From positions 2,046,001 through 2,110,000 of the forward strand of contig NZ_CP048106.1 in assembly GCF_010092985.1 (NCBI RefSeq): a stretch of DNA of 64,000 bases. The letters are read 5' to 3'. Shown here piece after piece: positions 53,621-62,481 of this stretch. The position numbers and the translations under genes are program-made. The notes beneath the pieces were generated by a model. It did no database searches, was not told the DNA's origin, and worked only from the letters and a program-made list of their open reading frames with translations. The number at the start of each line of letters is the position of its first letter. Position 1 is the stretch's first letter. The stretch comes from Pontibacter pudoricolor. Its GTDB lineage: Bacteria; Bacteroidota; Bacteroidia; Cytophagales; Hymenobacteraceae.

Positions 53621-53740
53621 AGCTCTTTCGGACTTCCAAGTCCGAAAGAGCTCTGCCAGGGATTTCCTAATCCCCGTATTACGAATAACGCGGATTAGGA
53701 AATCCGCTTCAGGATTAGTTCCGGACGAGGATGTCCGGAA
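53621..53740. repeat. Cluster of four hairpins with TCCW and AGGA loops
   Basis: The first is AGCTCTTTCGGACT-TCCA-AGTCCGAAAGAGCT (53621-53652), a perfect 14-bp stem. The others are GGGATT-TCCT-AATCCC (53659-53674), GCGGATT-AGGA-AATCCGC (53690-53707) and TTCCGGACG-AGGA-TGTCCGGAA (53719-53740). The order of the first three matches 40404-40487, while ACA/TGT pairs there are ATT/AAT here. Confidence 0.9.
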
Positions 53741-53769
53741 CAGCAGTTAGAGAGCAATAAGTAGCTGCG

Positions 53770-53809
53770 AACTATAGTTTACACGGGCCAGAGGCCCACG
53801 CTATAGTTT
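53770..53809. repeat. GGGCC-AGA-GGCCC hairpin bordered by AACTATAG and CTATAGTT
   Basis: AACTATAGTTTACAC precedes the GGGCC-AGA-GGCCC stem and ACGCTATAGTTTG follows. It is a clean example of a short hairpin with the iterated motif on both sides. Confidence 0.8.
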
Positions 53810-53842
53810 GTCACCAGCGGGGACACTCACGCAATGGGCTGT

Positions 53843-55198
53843 TTATTTTATAGTTACTTTTTCCAGCAGCCTTTCCTGTTCTATAAAATTAACGCCGTAG
53901 GACTTCAGTTCTTCCAGCACAGGTTTGTATAGTTCCGGTTTGGTCGGGATAACGATGCCACGGTTTGAGATCTTACCCTGTAGCAGCAGTTTTGCCAGAA
54001 TACCAACCGGCAAACCCACCGTTTTCGCCATAGCCGTGTGCACTTCATCATCTCCCTTCACTACCAGCGATGAGGTGACCTCATATTTCTCGCCTGCCAG
54101 TTCATACTCAAATAAATGCTGCATCACGATCATGTCTTTGTCGCCGGGCGATAGTTGCCATTTCTCCTTTAGTATCTTCTCCAGTACCTGCGCCGGCGTG
54201 GCACCCACCAGCTCTACAGGCTTTTCGGTAAAGAGGTCGAGCCAGGAAAGTTTCTGCAATACTTCGCTCTGTTCATCTATAGTTAAGTAGTTGGCTACCC
54301 TTTGTTCTATAGTTTCGCCGTTGGTAGCATAGGGCAGAAAAGCCTCAAAGTAGGAACGGTACGTCATGTTCTCCGAGCCCTCCAGGGTATAGCTGTCGTC
54401 GGTTAAGCCCAGTTGCACAAATACGTCCCAGGCGGCACAATAACCGGGTTTACGAAGCGTACCGCGCAGCATAGTTGGTATGTCCAGCAGGTTGTAAGGT
54501 TCGCGGTAGCTGAGCGAGTCGCGGTTGGCATAGCCTTCGAAATGGCCGTAGCCGTCTACGTATAGTTGCTCGGTGCGCTTAAACAGTTGATGATAGGGTA
54601 TGTATTTGTACTCACCGTTCCGGATATACTTGGCTGTGCCCTGCCCTGCCAGTACCACGTTGCGCGGGTTCCAGGTAAACTTATAGTTCCAAGGGTTAGT
54701 GTCGGACTCAGGCGCAACCAGGCCGCCGGTGTACGACTTAAAAGAAGTAAGCTTACCGCCTTTCGCTTCTATGTGCTGTATAGCAGCCATTGCCGACATA
54801 TGGTCAATGCCCGGGTCCAGGCCGGATTCCATCAGTATGGTTAAGTTCTTTTGCTGTGCTTCGGTGTGCAGTTCTAAAAAAGCAGGCGTAACATACGAGG
54901 CCGTGATCAGATGCTTTTCCTGTTTCAGACATTCTTTAGCCACCTCTATGTGAAAAACAGCCGGTAACAGCGATATCACCAGGTCAGCCTGTTTCACTTC
55001 CGCTTCGCGCTGTTCATCGTTGTGCACGTCAAAAACCAGGGCTTCGGCGTAAGGCAAATCATCAACCAAACTATGCAGGTGGGTCACTACCATGTCGCCG
55101 ATGCGGATGTGCCAGTTTTCGGTGGGTGCGTGCTGTAAAAGGTAAGCGATGAGCGATGTAGCAGAACGGCCGGCGCCAAGCAGCAGGATATTTTTCAT
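53843..55198 (-). CDS. Saccharopine dehydrogenase/reductase family protein
   Basis: The 451-residue protein has an N-terminal Rossmann domain with ILLLGAGRSATSLIAYLL (GxGxxG variant). ADLVISLLPAVFH, KHLITASYVTP and MESGLDPGIDHMSAM follow, all conserved in saccharopine dehydrogenase-like proteins (lysine pathway). The reductase or glutamate-forming direction is not certain, and Bacteroidota homologues are annotated as saccharopine reductase without firm evidence. It stands alone, flanked by gene-free DNA. Confidence 0.88.
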   Translation of the reverse strand: MKNILLLGAGRSATSLIAYLLQHAPTENWHIRIGDMVVTHLHSLVDDLPYAEALVFDVHNDEQREAEVKQADLVISLLPAVFHIEVAKECLKQEKHLITASYVTPAFLELHTEAQQKNLTILMESGLDPGIDHMSAMAAIQHIEAKGGKLTSFKSYTGGLVAPESDTNPWNYKFTWNPRNVVLAGQGTAKYIRNGEYKYIPYHQLFKRTEQLYVDGYGHFEGYANRDSLSYREPYNLLDIPTMLRGTLRKPGYCAAWDVFVQLGLTDDSYTLEGSENMTYRSYFEAFLPYATNGETIEQRVANYLTIDEQSEVLQKLSWLDLFTEKPVELVGATPAQVLEKILKEKWQLSPGDKDMIVMQHLFEYELAGEKYEVTSSLVVKGDDEVHTAMAKTVGLPVGILAKLLLQGKISNRGIVIPTKPELYKPVLEELKSYGVNFIEQERLLEKVTIK

Positions 55199-55508
55199 AA
55201 AAGGTACTATCAGATCTTTCTATAGTTTAACTATAGTTTGCGTGAGGGATAGAGCGGTTCTAAGAATCTGTATAGTTGGTCACGAACTATAAAGTCGAAG
55301 ATCCCGGACTTGCTTCGGGACGTGCCGCGAAAGCCCGACGGCTGTGCCGGTACGCCCGGTTACTTTTACTAAAGCCACGCCAGCTATAGTTTTAATTATG
55401 CTTCAAGTTAAGGATTACAGGCGCTAAGGCAAACGCTTTTATTGCTTTTCCGGAATATTCCTGTAATTTTATAGCCCTTTTCTATTTTTTGTATTGATAC
55501 TTACCTAA

Positions 55509-55994
55509 ATGGCAAATAAACTGACCATTAACATAGATATTGACGTACTGGATTCTGCTGCTGAACTGAGTGCACAGGAAATGCAAGCCATGGAACTGGC
55601 ACAGCAAGCCGCAGCCGATGCCTATGCCCCTTATTCGAACTTTTTAGTAGGTGCTGCGCTGGTAATGGAAGATGGCAGCATGTTTAAAGGCAGCAACCAG
55701 GAAAACGCTGCTTACCCGTCGGGGTTATGTGCCGAGCGCACGGCTCTTTTTGCCCTTAGCGCCAACTACCCGAAAGCGAAAATTAAATTACTGGCCGTAA
55801 CTGCCCGCCGCCGCAACGAGGAGGAATTTTTACCGGCCATGCCATGTGGCGCCTGCCGCCAGGTTATGGCCGAGTACGAGTTCAAACAAAAAGAGCCGAT
55901 CCCGGTTTTGCTGCAGGCTGCCGATGGCAGGTACTATCGCTTTAACACCGTAGCCGACCTGTTGCCTTTCCAGTTTACTTCCGATCATTTGTAG
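55509..55994 (+). CDS. cdd: Cytidine deaminase
   Basis: Cytidine deaminase converts cytidine and deoxycytidine to uridine forms in pyrimidine salvage. The 161-residue homotetrameric-type enzyme has YAPYSNFLVGAALVMEDG. The zinc site uses CAERTALFAL (Cys and catalytic Glu) and MPCGACRQVMAEY (PCGACR). The N-terminal 25 residues are an extra extension. The next gene starts 53 bp downstream on the same strand. Confidence 0.94.
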   Translation: MANKLTINIDIDVLDSAAELSAQEMQAMELAQQAAADAYAPYSNFLVGAALVMEDGSMFKGSNQENAAYPSGLCAERTALFALSANYPKAKIKLLAVTARRRNEEEFLPAMPCGACRQVMAEYEFKQKEPIPVLLQAADGRYYRFNTVADLLPFQFTSDHL

Positions 55995-56047
55995 GAAGCA
56001 AACTGCTGGTACTGCGTTAAAGGCTGCTTTAAACTCACTTCTGATCC

Positions 56048-56695
56048 ATGACCGAGCAACACCTGCTAACACAGCGCACTGCCCGCTACTATAGTTTAGG
56101 GACTCCATCTGACGAGGTTACAGACCTCTGGATAGTTTGCCATGGTTACGGGCAGCTGGCCCGCTACTTTCTCCGTCATTTTGCTCCTCTGGATAATGGC
56201 CGCACAATTATAGTTGCGCCCGAAGCGCTTTCACGGTTTTACCTGGATGGATTTTCGGGGAGAGTGGGCGCCACCTGGATGACAAAAGAAGACCGTTTGA
56301 CGGAAATTGAAGACCAGGCCGCTTACCTTACGTTGCTGCTGCAAACCCAGCTGCAACAACTATCTGCTGAAGTACGGGTAACTATAGTTGGCTTTTCGCA
56401 GGGTGGCGCTACAGTTAGCCGCTGGCTGGCCTCCGGTGCTGCGCCTGTGCACCGGCTTATTCTTTGGGCCGCATCTTTCCCTGAAGATATTGATTTTACT
56501 GCCGGTAAAGCTGCTTTCACAAACCTGCCTGTTGCTATAGTTTATGGTACACAGGATGAATTTATAACACCCGAAAGTCTTCAGAAAAAACAACAGCTCC
56601 TGTCTGAATTAGGCATTGCACCTCAGTTCTATACTTTTGAAGGAGGCCATACGCTTGATGCGGCTACTTTGGTAAAGATAAATGAGCAACTATAA
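56048..56695 (+). CDS. Alpha/beta hydrolase, phospholipase/carboxylesterase type
   Basis: The 215-residue serine hydrolase has the nucleophile elbow VGFSQGGATVSRWL, the catalytic Asp in VYGTQDEFITPE and the terminal His in FEGGHTLDAATL. The N-terminal WIVCHGYGQLARYFL places the oxyanion hole. It belongs to the carboxylesterase/phospholipase group (Abhydrolase_2), and the natural substrate is unknown. It is likely cotranscribed with cdd. Confidence 0.88.
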   Translation: MTEQHLLTQRTARYYSLGTPSDEVTDLWIVCHGYGQLARYFLRHFAPLDNGRTIIVAPEALSRFYLDGFSGRVGATWMTKEDRLTEIEDQAAYLTLLLQTQLQQLSAEVRVTIVGFSQGGATVSRWLASGAAPVHRLILWAASFPEDIDFTAGKAAFTNLPVAIVYGTQDEFITPESLQKKQQLLSELGIAPQFYTFEGGHTLDAATLVKINEQL

Positions 56696-56840
56696 CTTAA
56701 AGCTCTTAAAACAGCTCCGAGGTGTACTAACAGTGCCTCCCCTTACACACCAATTTCAACTATAAAGTTAAAGCAACTATAAACTAAGCAGAACTCCATT
56801 TTTACTTAGTATAATTTTATCAACAATAAGTTATAGTTTA

Positions 56841-56848
56841 TACCTTTG
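56841..56848 (+). promoter_or_regulatory. Possible -7 element (TACCTTTG) for the DUF5602-like gene
   Basis: TTATACCTTTGCC lies about 90 bp before the ATG at 56931 and repeats the motif seen before aroQ and marC. TATAGTT overlaps its upstream side. Confidence 0.4.
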
Positions 56849-56930
56849 CCCTACCCGCTACCTCTCTGAAAAACGCAGTATCAACCCTTCCTGCGCTTCA
56901 TGATTAATTAACCACAACTAAAACAAGCTT

Positions 56931-57764
56931 ATGAAAAAACTATTTATGCACAGCCACAGGCTATTGCAAACACTGGCGTTGGCTTCTGTCATCCTGCTTT
57001 CAGGTTGCGAAAAATCGCAGGATGTAGAACCAACAGCTTCGCTCGGTAATGATCAGAAAAAAGCGAAAACAACTGAGACAAAAATTTATTATGGCGATGC
57101 AGTTGCTATCGGGGATGGCACGGCCTGGGTTTGGGTTGAAGTGTTGCAGGGCAAACCGGTCGCCATGGGTATTGAGTTAACTGAAGGAGTGCTGGATGGT
57201 ATCGCAGAACAGGAAATGTACGAAGTTGTACTTCCGCTGCCAGGCCAGGCACATTCTACAGGTTATAAAACGGTAACTATTGGCTGGAACCCGATGGGGC
57301 ACGAACCAACCGGCGTGTATACTTTACCGCACTTCGATTTCCACTTTTTCATGCAGACCGAAGGGCAGATCATGCAGGTAGCTGGCGGTCCTGATGAAGG
57401 TGCCTGGTCGTTGGTTGGCACTGTTTTCCCTGAGTTTTATACGTTCGGCCCCGAACCGTTTGCCGTACCGCACATGGGCGTGCACTGGAGCGACGTACGT
57501 TCGCCTGAATTCTCGCCTGCCGGCTTCTCCCGAACATTTATTTATGGCTCTCATGATGACAGAGTTACGTTCCTGGAGCCAATGATAACGCTGGAATACC
57601 TGGAAAGCCTGGCTGCCGGCGACGCTGAAACACTGCCTGTACCTTCACTCCTGAGTTATGTTGATCCGGGTTATTATCCTCAGTCCTATACTGTAACATA
57701 TACCGCTGACGGTACATATTCTATAGCGCTTACAGACCTTATGTTCCGAAACAGGAACATGTAA
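56931..57764 (+). CDS. Lipoprotein with DUF5602-like domain
   Basis: The 277-residue protein has a lipoprotein signal (LALASVILLSGC). The mature domain has IGDGTAWVWVEVLQGKPVAMGIELTEGVLDGI (by parts), then His-rich motifs LPHFDFHFF and VPHMGVHWSD and MEYLESL-like helical ends. These His clusters (HxDxH and HxxxH) look like a metal site. I recall a TTHB210/DUF5602 family with this layout, but I am not certain. No partner gene is next to it. Confidence 0.7.
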   Translation: MKKLFMHSHRLLQTLALASVILLSGCEKSQDVEPTASLGNDQKKAKTTETKIYYGDAVAIGDGTAWVWVEVLQGKPVAMGIELTEGVLDGIAEQEMYEVVLPLPGQAHSTGYKTVTIGWNPMGHEPTGVYTLPHFDFHFFMQTEGQIMQVAGGPDEGAWSLVGTVFPEFYTFGPEPFAVPHMGVHWSDVRSPEFSPAGFSRTFIYGSHDDRVTFLEPMITLEYLESLAAGDAETLPVPSLLSYVDPGYYPQSYTVTYTADGTYSIALTDLMFRNRNM

Positions 57765-57786
57765 AACTATAGGTATTAACTATAAT

Positions 57787-57833
57787 AGTGATCCCTTTCA
57801 GCTATAAATAAACTATAGCCGAAAGGGATCACT
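57787..57833 (+). terminator. Terminator of the DUF5602-like gene
   Basis: AGTGATCCCTTTC pairs with GAAAGGGATCACT, with an extra GCTATA/TATAGC inside. TGTTTTAAGC follows, about 20 bp past the stop. Confidence 0.8.
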
Positions 57834-58033
57834 GTTTTAAGCTTTCATCTCTGGCAACTACCTGGCTATCAATACTGACCGCTATACATTGAACTACCAT
57901 CGCCATACAAAAAACACGCACATCTATTAGAACATTAATATATTTACTTGCGTATATACCAAAAATCACAATATAAGTGCTTACTCCATATTTTTCTCCG
58001 GAGATCTGTCTTTCTAACTAAAACCCTTATTTT

Positions 58034-59356
58034 ATGCAAAAAAAGTTATACGCTTTCCTCTGCTGTTGCTTTGTGTCGGTTTCAGTTTTCGCCCAGAGTA
58101 AGATCAATATCACTTCTAACATCCCCGATGCTAAATTCTTTATGCTTCGTGAATCCGATAATTCCGAGGTCGCCGAACTTGGTGTGGGAAGCATCGAACT
58201 GAAACTGTCGAAAGACTCCCGGAACAGGATCAAGATCGTGAAGGAAGGTTATGAACCGCTGATAAAAGAATATCCGCGAACTATAAAATGGGAGAAGGAA
58301 CAGAAAATAGCCCTGGAAAACCGCCTGGTAGACATAAGCGTGGAGCCCTACGATGCCGAAATTTATGTGGATGGCCGCATGATCGGGACAAAACGTACAA
58401 ACCTGGTAATTGGCAAAGGCAAGTTTCTGACCTTAGAAGTTAAAAAAACAGGCTTTGCGCCGATCACTAAAATTTACTACAACGCTCCGGACCGCGAAGC
58501 GCCACCGATTAAAGATTTTTTTGAGATGAAAGACCGCCAGGTTCGCCTGGAAGTGTTCCCGGCTGATGCCACGGTACAAATAAATGGCGTTTCGAAAGGC
58601 AGAGGCACCTCAGATATTACTATACCGAACGGCGAATGTGTAACTGTAAATGTAGTGCGCGAAGGCTATGCTGACGTAACCCAGGTATTCTGCAACAAAC
58701 CCGCCACCGACCCGGCCCCTCCCATCCGTTTCAGAGCAGCTTTAGAGGACCGGCTGGTAAAAATAACCACCGCCCCAGCCGATGCTAACATTGAAGTGGC
58801 CGGTAAAATACTGGGTGTGGGCAAATATGATCTTAAAGTTCCTAAAAATGATTGTGTAGAAGTTCGTGTGGTGAAAGATGGGTTCATCAGGTTTACGAAA
58901 AGCTACTGCAACCAAACCAACATGCAGGAACCACCATTAACCGAATTTGTAGAGATGGTAGAAGATGAAGCTTACAACTCCTCTATTTCTACGGACATGG
59001 CCAACGTGCGCATAACCATACCCGTGAATAAAACGATAGCCCCTGAAGATGCCTGGCGCACGCTAAGCTCCATTATTACCCGCAGTTTTGATGTGCTGGA
59101 AACAGTAGACTATAATACAGGCTATCTTACAACCTCGTGGCAGGTACAGAACTTTAACGGCATGAGCACCATCCGGACGCGTATGATCGTGAGCAGCGGC
59201 GGTAACTCTAACGAGCTGACCTACGTGGTAAAAATAATCAGCCAGCGGGCCGACGGTGTAATAAGCGTAAAAGAAGATCAGCTTTTCTCGGACTGGGGAA
59301 GGTTACTGAAGCGCTACGGTGGGATTGTAGAAGAACTGCAGTCGCGTTTACAATAA
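58034..59356 (+). CDS. PEGA-repeat exported protein
   Basis: The 440 residues have a signal peptide (AFLCCCFVSVSVFAQ) and four PEGA-like beta-rich repeats of about 75 residues. Three of them show an opening such as VDISVEPYDAEIYVDG, VRLEVFPADATVQING or VKITTAPADANIEVAG, then a Y-C-N-like or YYN segment and a PP(I/L) spacer. A C-terminal domain (about 320-440, SSIITRSFDVLETVDYNTGYL) follows that I do not recognise. PEGA domains are usually surface-related binding modules. It stands alone with a terminator. Confidence 0.82.
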   Translation: MQKKLYAFLCCCFVSVSVFAQSKINITSNIPDAKFFMLRESDNSEVAELGVGSIELKLSKDSRNRIKIVKEGYEPLIKEYPRTIKWEKEQKIALENRLVDISVEPYDAEIYVDGRMIGTKRTNLVIGKGKFLTLEVKKTGFAPITKIYYNAPDREAPPIKDFFEMKDRQVRLEVFPADATVQINGVSKGRGTSDITIPNGECVTVNVVREGYADVTQVFCNKPATDPAPPIRFRAALEDRLVKITTAPADANIEVAGKILGVGKYDLKVPKNDCVEVRVVKDGFIRFTKSYCNQTNMQEPPLTEFVEMVEDEAYNSSISTDMANVRITIPVNKTIAPEDAWRTLSSIITRSFDVLETVDYNTGYLTTSWQVQNFNGMSTIRTRMIVSSGGNSNELTYVVKIISQRADGVISVKEDQLFSDWGRLLKRYGGIVEELQSRLQ

Positions 59357-59367
59357 GATAAACTATA

Positions 59368-59412
59368 GTTATAGCAAAAGCCTCAGGACTAGTTCTGGGG
59401 CTTTTGTTTTAT
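59368..59412 (+). terminator. Terminator of the PEGA gene
   Basis: AAAAGCC(T)CAG-GACTAGTT-CTG(G)GGCTTTT followed by GTTTT, just downstream of the stop. Confidence 0.8.
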
Positions 59413-59465
59413 AGTTCGCAAGCTAAAACCTATAGTTAAAAGATCGCCACCCACCTTTCAATTTT

Positions 59466-59879
59466 CTAACTTTCTAACTTTTCAACTTTTCTCTCCCACA
59501 TGCCATCCATCACAACTTCCAGCAGATGCTTATCCGGGTCCCGGAAATAAAACGACAGGAAACCTCCGCCCCAGTCATATTCCTGTTCAATAGGTATACC
59601 GGCGGTTTCTATAGTTGCTTTTGTTGGTGCGTAGTTTTCTTTACTTACTTCAAAGGCCAGGTGCAGCTCGCCCGAACCAAAATGCGGTGGCAGGCTGCCT
59701 GGTTTACGCGCTGCTTCCGCTATAAAGCATAACAGCACCGAACTACCCACCCTGAAAAACACATGCCTCCCGGGCACTTCGCCAATCACATCAAACTTAA
59801 GCAAGCCGTTGTAAAAAGCTTTGGTCTTTGCCAGGTCCGACACATACAGGCAGGTTTCCTTTATTTTCAGGATATCCAT
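59466..59879 (-). CDS. VOC-family protein (glyoxalase/fosfomycin-resistance fold)
   Basis: The 137 residues form one vicinal-oxygen-chelate domain: KIKETCLYVSDLAKTKAFYNGLL, HVFFRVGSSVLLCF and FYFRDPDKHLLEVVMDG. His and Glu metal ligands of the fold are visible (LHLAFEV, LLEVV). It could be a glyoxalase, dioxygenase or thiol transferase, and nothing narrows it. It stands alone, convergent with the PEGA gene. Confidence 0.88.
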   Translation of the reverse strand: MDILKIKETCLYVSDLAKTKAFYNGLLKFDVIGEVPGRHVFFRVGSSVLLCFIAEAARKPGSLPPHFGSGELHLAFEVSKENYAPTKATIETAGIPIEQEYDWGGGFLSFYFRDPDKHLLEVVMDGMWERKVEKLES

Positions 59880-59981
59880 TTATAGTTGCGAAAACGTTGT
59901 TTTGAAAAAACTATATAGTAAACGTAAGACCTTATAGTACGTTTACCGTAGGTACCAACAGCATTATTTACGCCCTTTTTT

Positions 59982-60842
59982 ATGAAACTTATGATAAAAA
60001 TCTTTATTGTTTTTGCATCTGTCCTGGCTATTGCCTTTTATTTTCTTCGTAACCGGGACCAGGCTACACCCACCTCAAAAGCAATAAAATCCGAAACTGG
60101 TAAATTCGAAACGCTTGCCCCCTTACCCAGTGTTGTAAAAGAAAGTTCAGGGATTGAGACTATGCCCGAAAAAGGAAATTATCTTACCCATAACGACGCG
60201 AACAACCAACCTTATCTTTACGAGATAAACGAAAACGGGAAGCTGGTAAAAACCTACAAATTTAAACTGCCCAATGTAGACTGGGAAGACCTGACACGGG
60301 ACGATAACGGAAATTTATACATCGGCGATATTGGCAACAACAACAGCAAACGCAGCGAACTGGCCATTTATAAAGTACCTTTCAGCGAAATGGCAAACCC
60401 TCAGGCCATCCGCTTCACATACGAAGACTATGAAGGTAAACCGTCTAAAAAAGATAAGAACAGTTTTGACAGCGAAGCATTTTTCTGGTATGATGGCAAT
60501 CTCTACCTGATATCAAAAGACCGCAATGGAAGCCATGAAGCAAAGGTTTACCAACTCCCTGACAAGCCTGGCACTTATACAGCTAAAAAGATAGGAACAA
60601 TAAAAATGACCGACCGGGTTACAAGCGCATGCATCAGTCCTGATGCTAGTATGATTGTGTTGCTAAGCGAAGGTAAAATCCATCTGTATCGGAATGTAGA
60701 TAACCCTGAATTATTTTTTGAAGGTAAACCTGAAGAAATACAACTGAGCGGCGCCGGCCAGACAGAGGCTGTCACTTTTAAAGATAATAACACACTTATA
60801 CTTACCAGCGAAGGCGGCAATCTTTTCCAGTATACGTTTTAA
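59982..60842 (+). CDS. Membrane-anchored beta-propeller-like protein
   Basis: The 286-residue protein has one N-terminal transmembrane anchor (KIFIVFASVLAIAFYFL). A set of repeated beta-strands follows (VDWEDLTRDDNGNLYIGDIGNN, FFWYDGNLYLISKDRNG, DASMIVLLSEGKIHLYRNV), as in six- or seven-bladed propellers of the NHL/SdiA-regulated type. The first Asn/Asp-rich blade may bind metal. The function is unknown. It ends just before a bidirectional terminator. Confidence 0.75.
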   Translation: MKLMIKIFIVFASVLAIAFYFLRNRDQATPTSKAIKSETGKFETLAPLPSVVKESSGIETMPEKGNYLTHNDANNQPYLYEINENGKLVKTYKFKLPNVDWEDLTRDDNGNLYIGDIGNNNSKRSELAIYKVPFSEMANPQAIRFTYEDYEGKPSKKDKNSFDSEAFFWYDGNLYLISKDRNGSHEAKVYQLPDKPGTYTAKKIGTIKMTDRVTSACISPDASMIVLLSEGKIHLYRNVDNPELFFEGKPEEIQLSGAGQTEAVTFKDNNTLILTSEGGNLFQYTF

Positions 60843-60858
60843 ACCCGAACTATGAAAT

Positions 60859-60895
60859 AAAATGGGGCTGTAGTTTATCACCACAGCCCCATTTT
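60859..60895. terminator. Bidirectional terminator between convergent genes
   Basis: AAAATGGGGCTGT..ACAGCCCCATTTT is flanked by T/A runs on both sides. It ends the propeller gene on the + strand and lgt on the - strand. Confidence 0.85.
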
Positions 60896-60898
60896 ATT

Positions 60899-61750
60899 TT
60901 ATTTAACTTCTGCCAGTTTACCTCCCGGCAACCCCGGCTTCGGATTTCGCCATACTCTGAACAGTACAAACAGCCCAATAAATATAAGCGGGATGCTCAA
61001 AAGCTGTCCGATGTTTAAGGTCATTGTTGCTTCCTTTGCCACCTGATCCTCTTTCAGGAATTCTATAACAAATCTGAAACTAAAGAGCAGTGTTACAAAC
61101 AAACCGAAAAGCAACCCAAGCGGCAATGCTTCTTTATACTTTTTCCAGAGCCAGTAAAGCAACACAAACAGGCCAAAAACCATAATGGACTCATAGAGCT
61201 GTGCCGGGTGGCGTGGGTCCTGCGAGGCGGCTACACCGTTAATTATTTCGTTGTTTCTCAGGAACTTAAAAGCCCATGGCACATCCGTCACTTTCCCGAT
61301 TATTTCGGAGTTCATCAGGTTACCTAAACGGATAAGCGCACCGCCCAGGGCAACCACTATTACAATGCGGTCGAGCACCCACATGTAATTAAATTTATGA
61401 TTTCGGCTAAATAACCACAGTGCGAAAAGAATACCTATAGTTGCTCCGTGGCTCGCCAATCCGCCTTCCCATATTTTCAGTATCTCGATCGGGTTGCTCA
61501 AGTAATATTCAGGGTCGTAAAAAAGTGTATGACCTAGTCGGGCACCAACTACTGTACCAATGATCATGTATAGCGTTATAGCATCTACATCGCCTTCGGT
61601 ACGGCCTTCAGCCACATAGATTTTGGTAAGGATGCGTTGCCCAAACACAAAAGCCAGCGCAAAAAACAACCCATACCAACGGACAGAAACCGGCCCGATG
61701 TTAAATATTTCCGGATCTACGTTCCAGGTAATAAAATTCAGTAAACTCAT
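60899..61750 (-). CDS. lgt: Prolipoprotein diacylglyceryl transferase
   Basis: Lgt attaches diacylglycerol to the lipobox Cys of prelipoproteins in the inner membrane. The 283-residue multipass protein has WYGLFFALAFVFGQR (first helix), the region YDPEYYLSNPIEILKIWEGGLASHGATIG, GALIRLGNLMNSEIIG with the signature Arg-Leu-Gly-Asn, and HPAQLYES near the C-terminus. Length is normal. The proteins with lipoboxes predicted in this window (DUF4197, 34.85 kb, DUF5602-like) are its natural substrates. Confidence 0.95.
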   Translation of the reverse strand: MSLLNFITWNVDPEIFNIGPVSVRWYGLFFALAFVFGQRILTKIYVAEGRTEGDVDAITLYMIIGTVVGARLGHTLFYDPEYYLSNPIEILKIWEGGLASHGATIGILFALWLFSRNHKFNYMWVLDRIVIVVALGGALIRLGNLMNSEIIGKVTDVPWAFKFLRNNEIINGVAASQDPRHPAQLYESIMVFGLFVLLYWLWKKYKEALPLGLLFGLFVTLLFSFRFVIEFLKEDQVAKEATMTLNIGQLLSIPLIFIGLFVLFRVWRNPKPGLPGGKLAEVK

Positions 61751-61842
61751 AGTTAGGGTGATGATCGTATTTACCCAAAGTTACAATAAATCATGCAGGT
61801 ACAAAATGGAAGGGTTAGAAGTAAGTTGATAAAACGGTTTTC

Positions 61843-61975
61843 TCTGTTGTCATCCCGAGCATTTTTGAGACGCGAGCCGAAGAGAGAGCCAGCCTAGCTG
61901 TGAAGGATCATATTTGTCCTGTAATTGAATTTGCCTCCCTTGTCATTTCGAACAAAGTGAGAAATCTGAGTGCTA
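61843..61975. repeat. TTGTCATCCCGAGC / TTGTCATTTCGAAC dispersed repeats
   Basis: GTTGTCATCCCGAGCATTTTTGAGACGCGAG is followed by TTGTCATTTCGAACAAAGTGAGAAATCTGAG. The same two elements precede copy A of the composite repeat at 3.30-3.38 kb and follow copy B near 16.80-16.90 kb. Confidence 0.7.
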
Positions 61976-62027
61976 TAGTTGACTGCTTTACTATCCGAAC
62001 CAAGCATTTCTTCTATAGCTGCTTCTA

Positions 62028-62325
62028 AACCTGGGAGCTCTACTTGCCTACTGTTCTATAGCTAGCTTTGGTGCCCTCATGGCCGGGAGGCCCCGTCTTG
62101 GGGGTAGGGGCCCTCGATAAGGGCATCGCGCTGCTGCTTTCTTGCTACCCTCTTACCTCGGGTTGCCTGACGGCACCGCAACAAAGCAAAGGCGCTCATC
62201 CCAAAGACTGTGATCAGGTCGATAGTTATAGTTTAAAGGAACTGCTATAGTTGCATCGCTTTATCGTGGTGGTATTTCCGTAGGGACAGGCCGTGACCTG
62301 TCCTATCAACAGGCTGTAACTATAG
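62028..62325 (+). repeat. Composite intergenic repeat, copy C
   Basis: CCTGGGAGCTCTACTTGCC leads to the GC-rich core (62065-62225), which includes GCCCT-CGATA-AGGGC. The CGTAGGGACAGG..CCTGTCC hairpin and CTGTAACTATAG follow. The layout is identical to copies A and B. A 60-codon frame resembles that in copy B. Confidence 0.88.
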
Positions 62326-62343
62326 AACTACAACTCAAACTAC

Positions 62344-62394
62344 AACTATAGCTGAAATTCCCCTCCCGGGAGGGGCAGGGGTGGGTTAACTATA
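62344..62394. repeat. CCCCTCCCGGGAGGGG module between AACTATAG and AACTATA
   Basis: AACTATAGC, then AATTCCCCTCCC-GGGAGGGG, CAGGGGTGGGTTAA and AACTATA. It is the best-preserved copy of this module and can be compared with 3828-3892. Confidence 0.8.
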
Positions 62395-62433
62395 CAAGGT
62401 CCTGTAACTAATCAAGATGACAAAAAATATCCC

Positions 62434-62472
62434 CAAGAAAAAACCCTCTCTTATTGCTAAGGGAGGGTTTTG
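62434..62472 (-). terminator. Terminator of ppk1
   Basis: On the minus strand AAAACCCTCCCTTAGCAATAAGAGAGGGTTTT followed by TTCTTGG, about 10 bp past the ppk stop. Confidence 0.85.
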
Positions 62473-62481
62473 AGAATTTAC

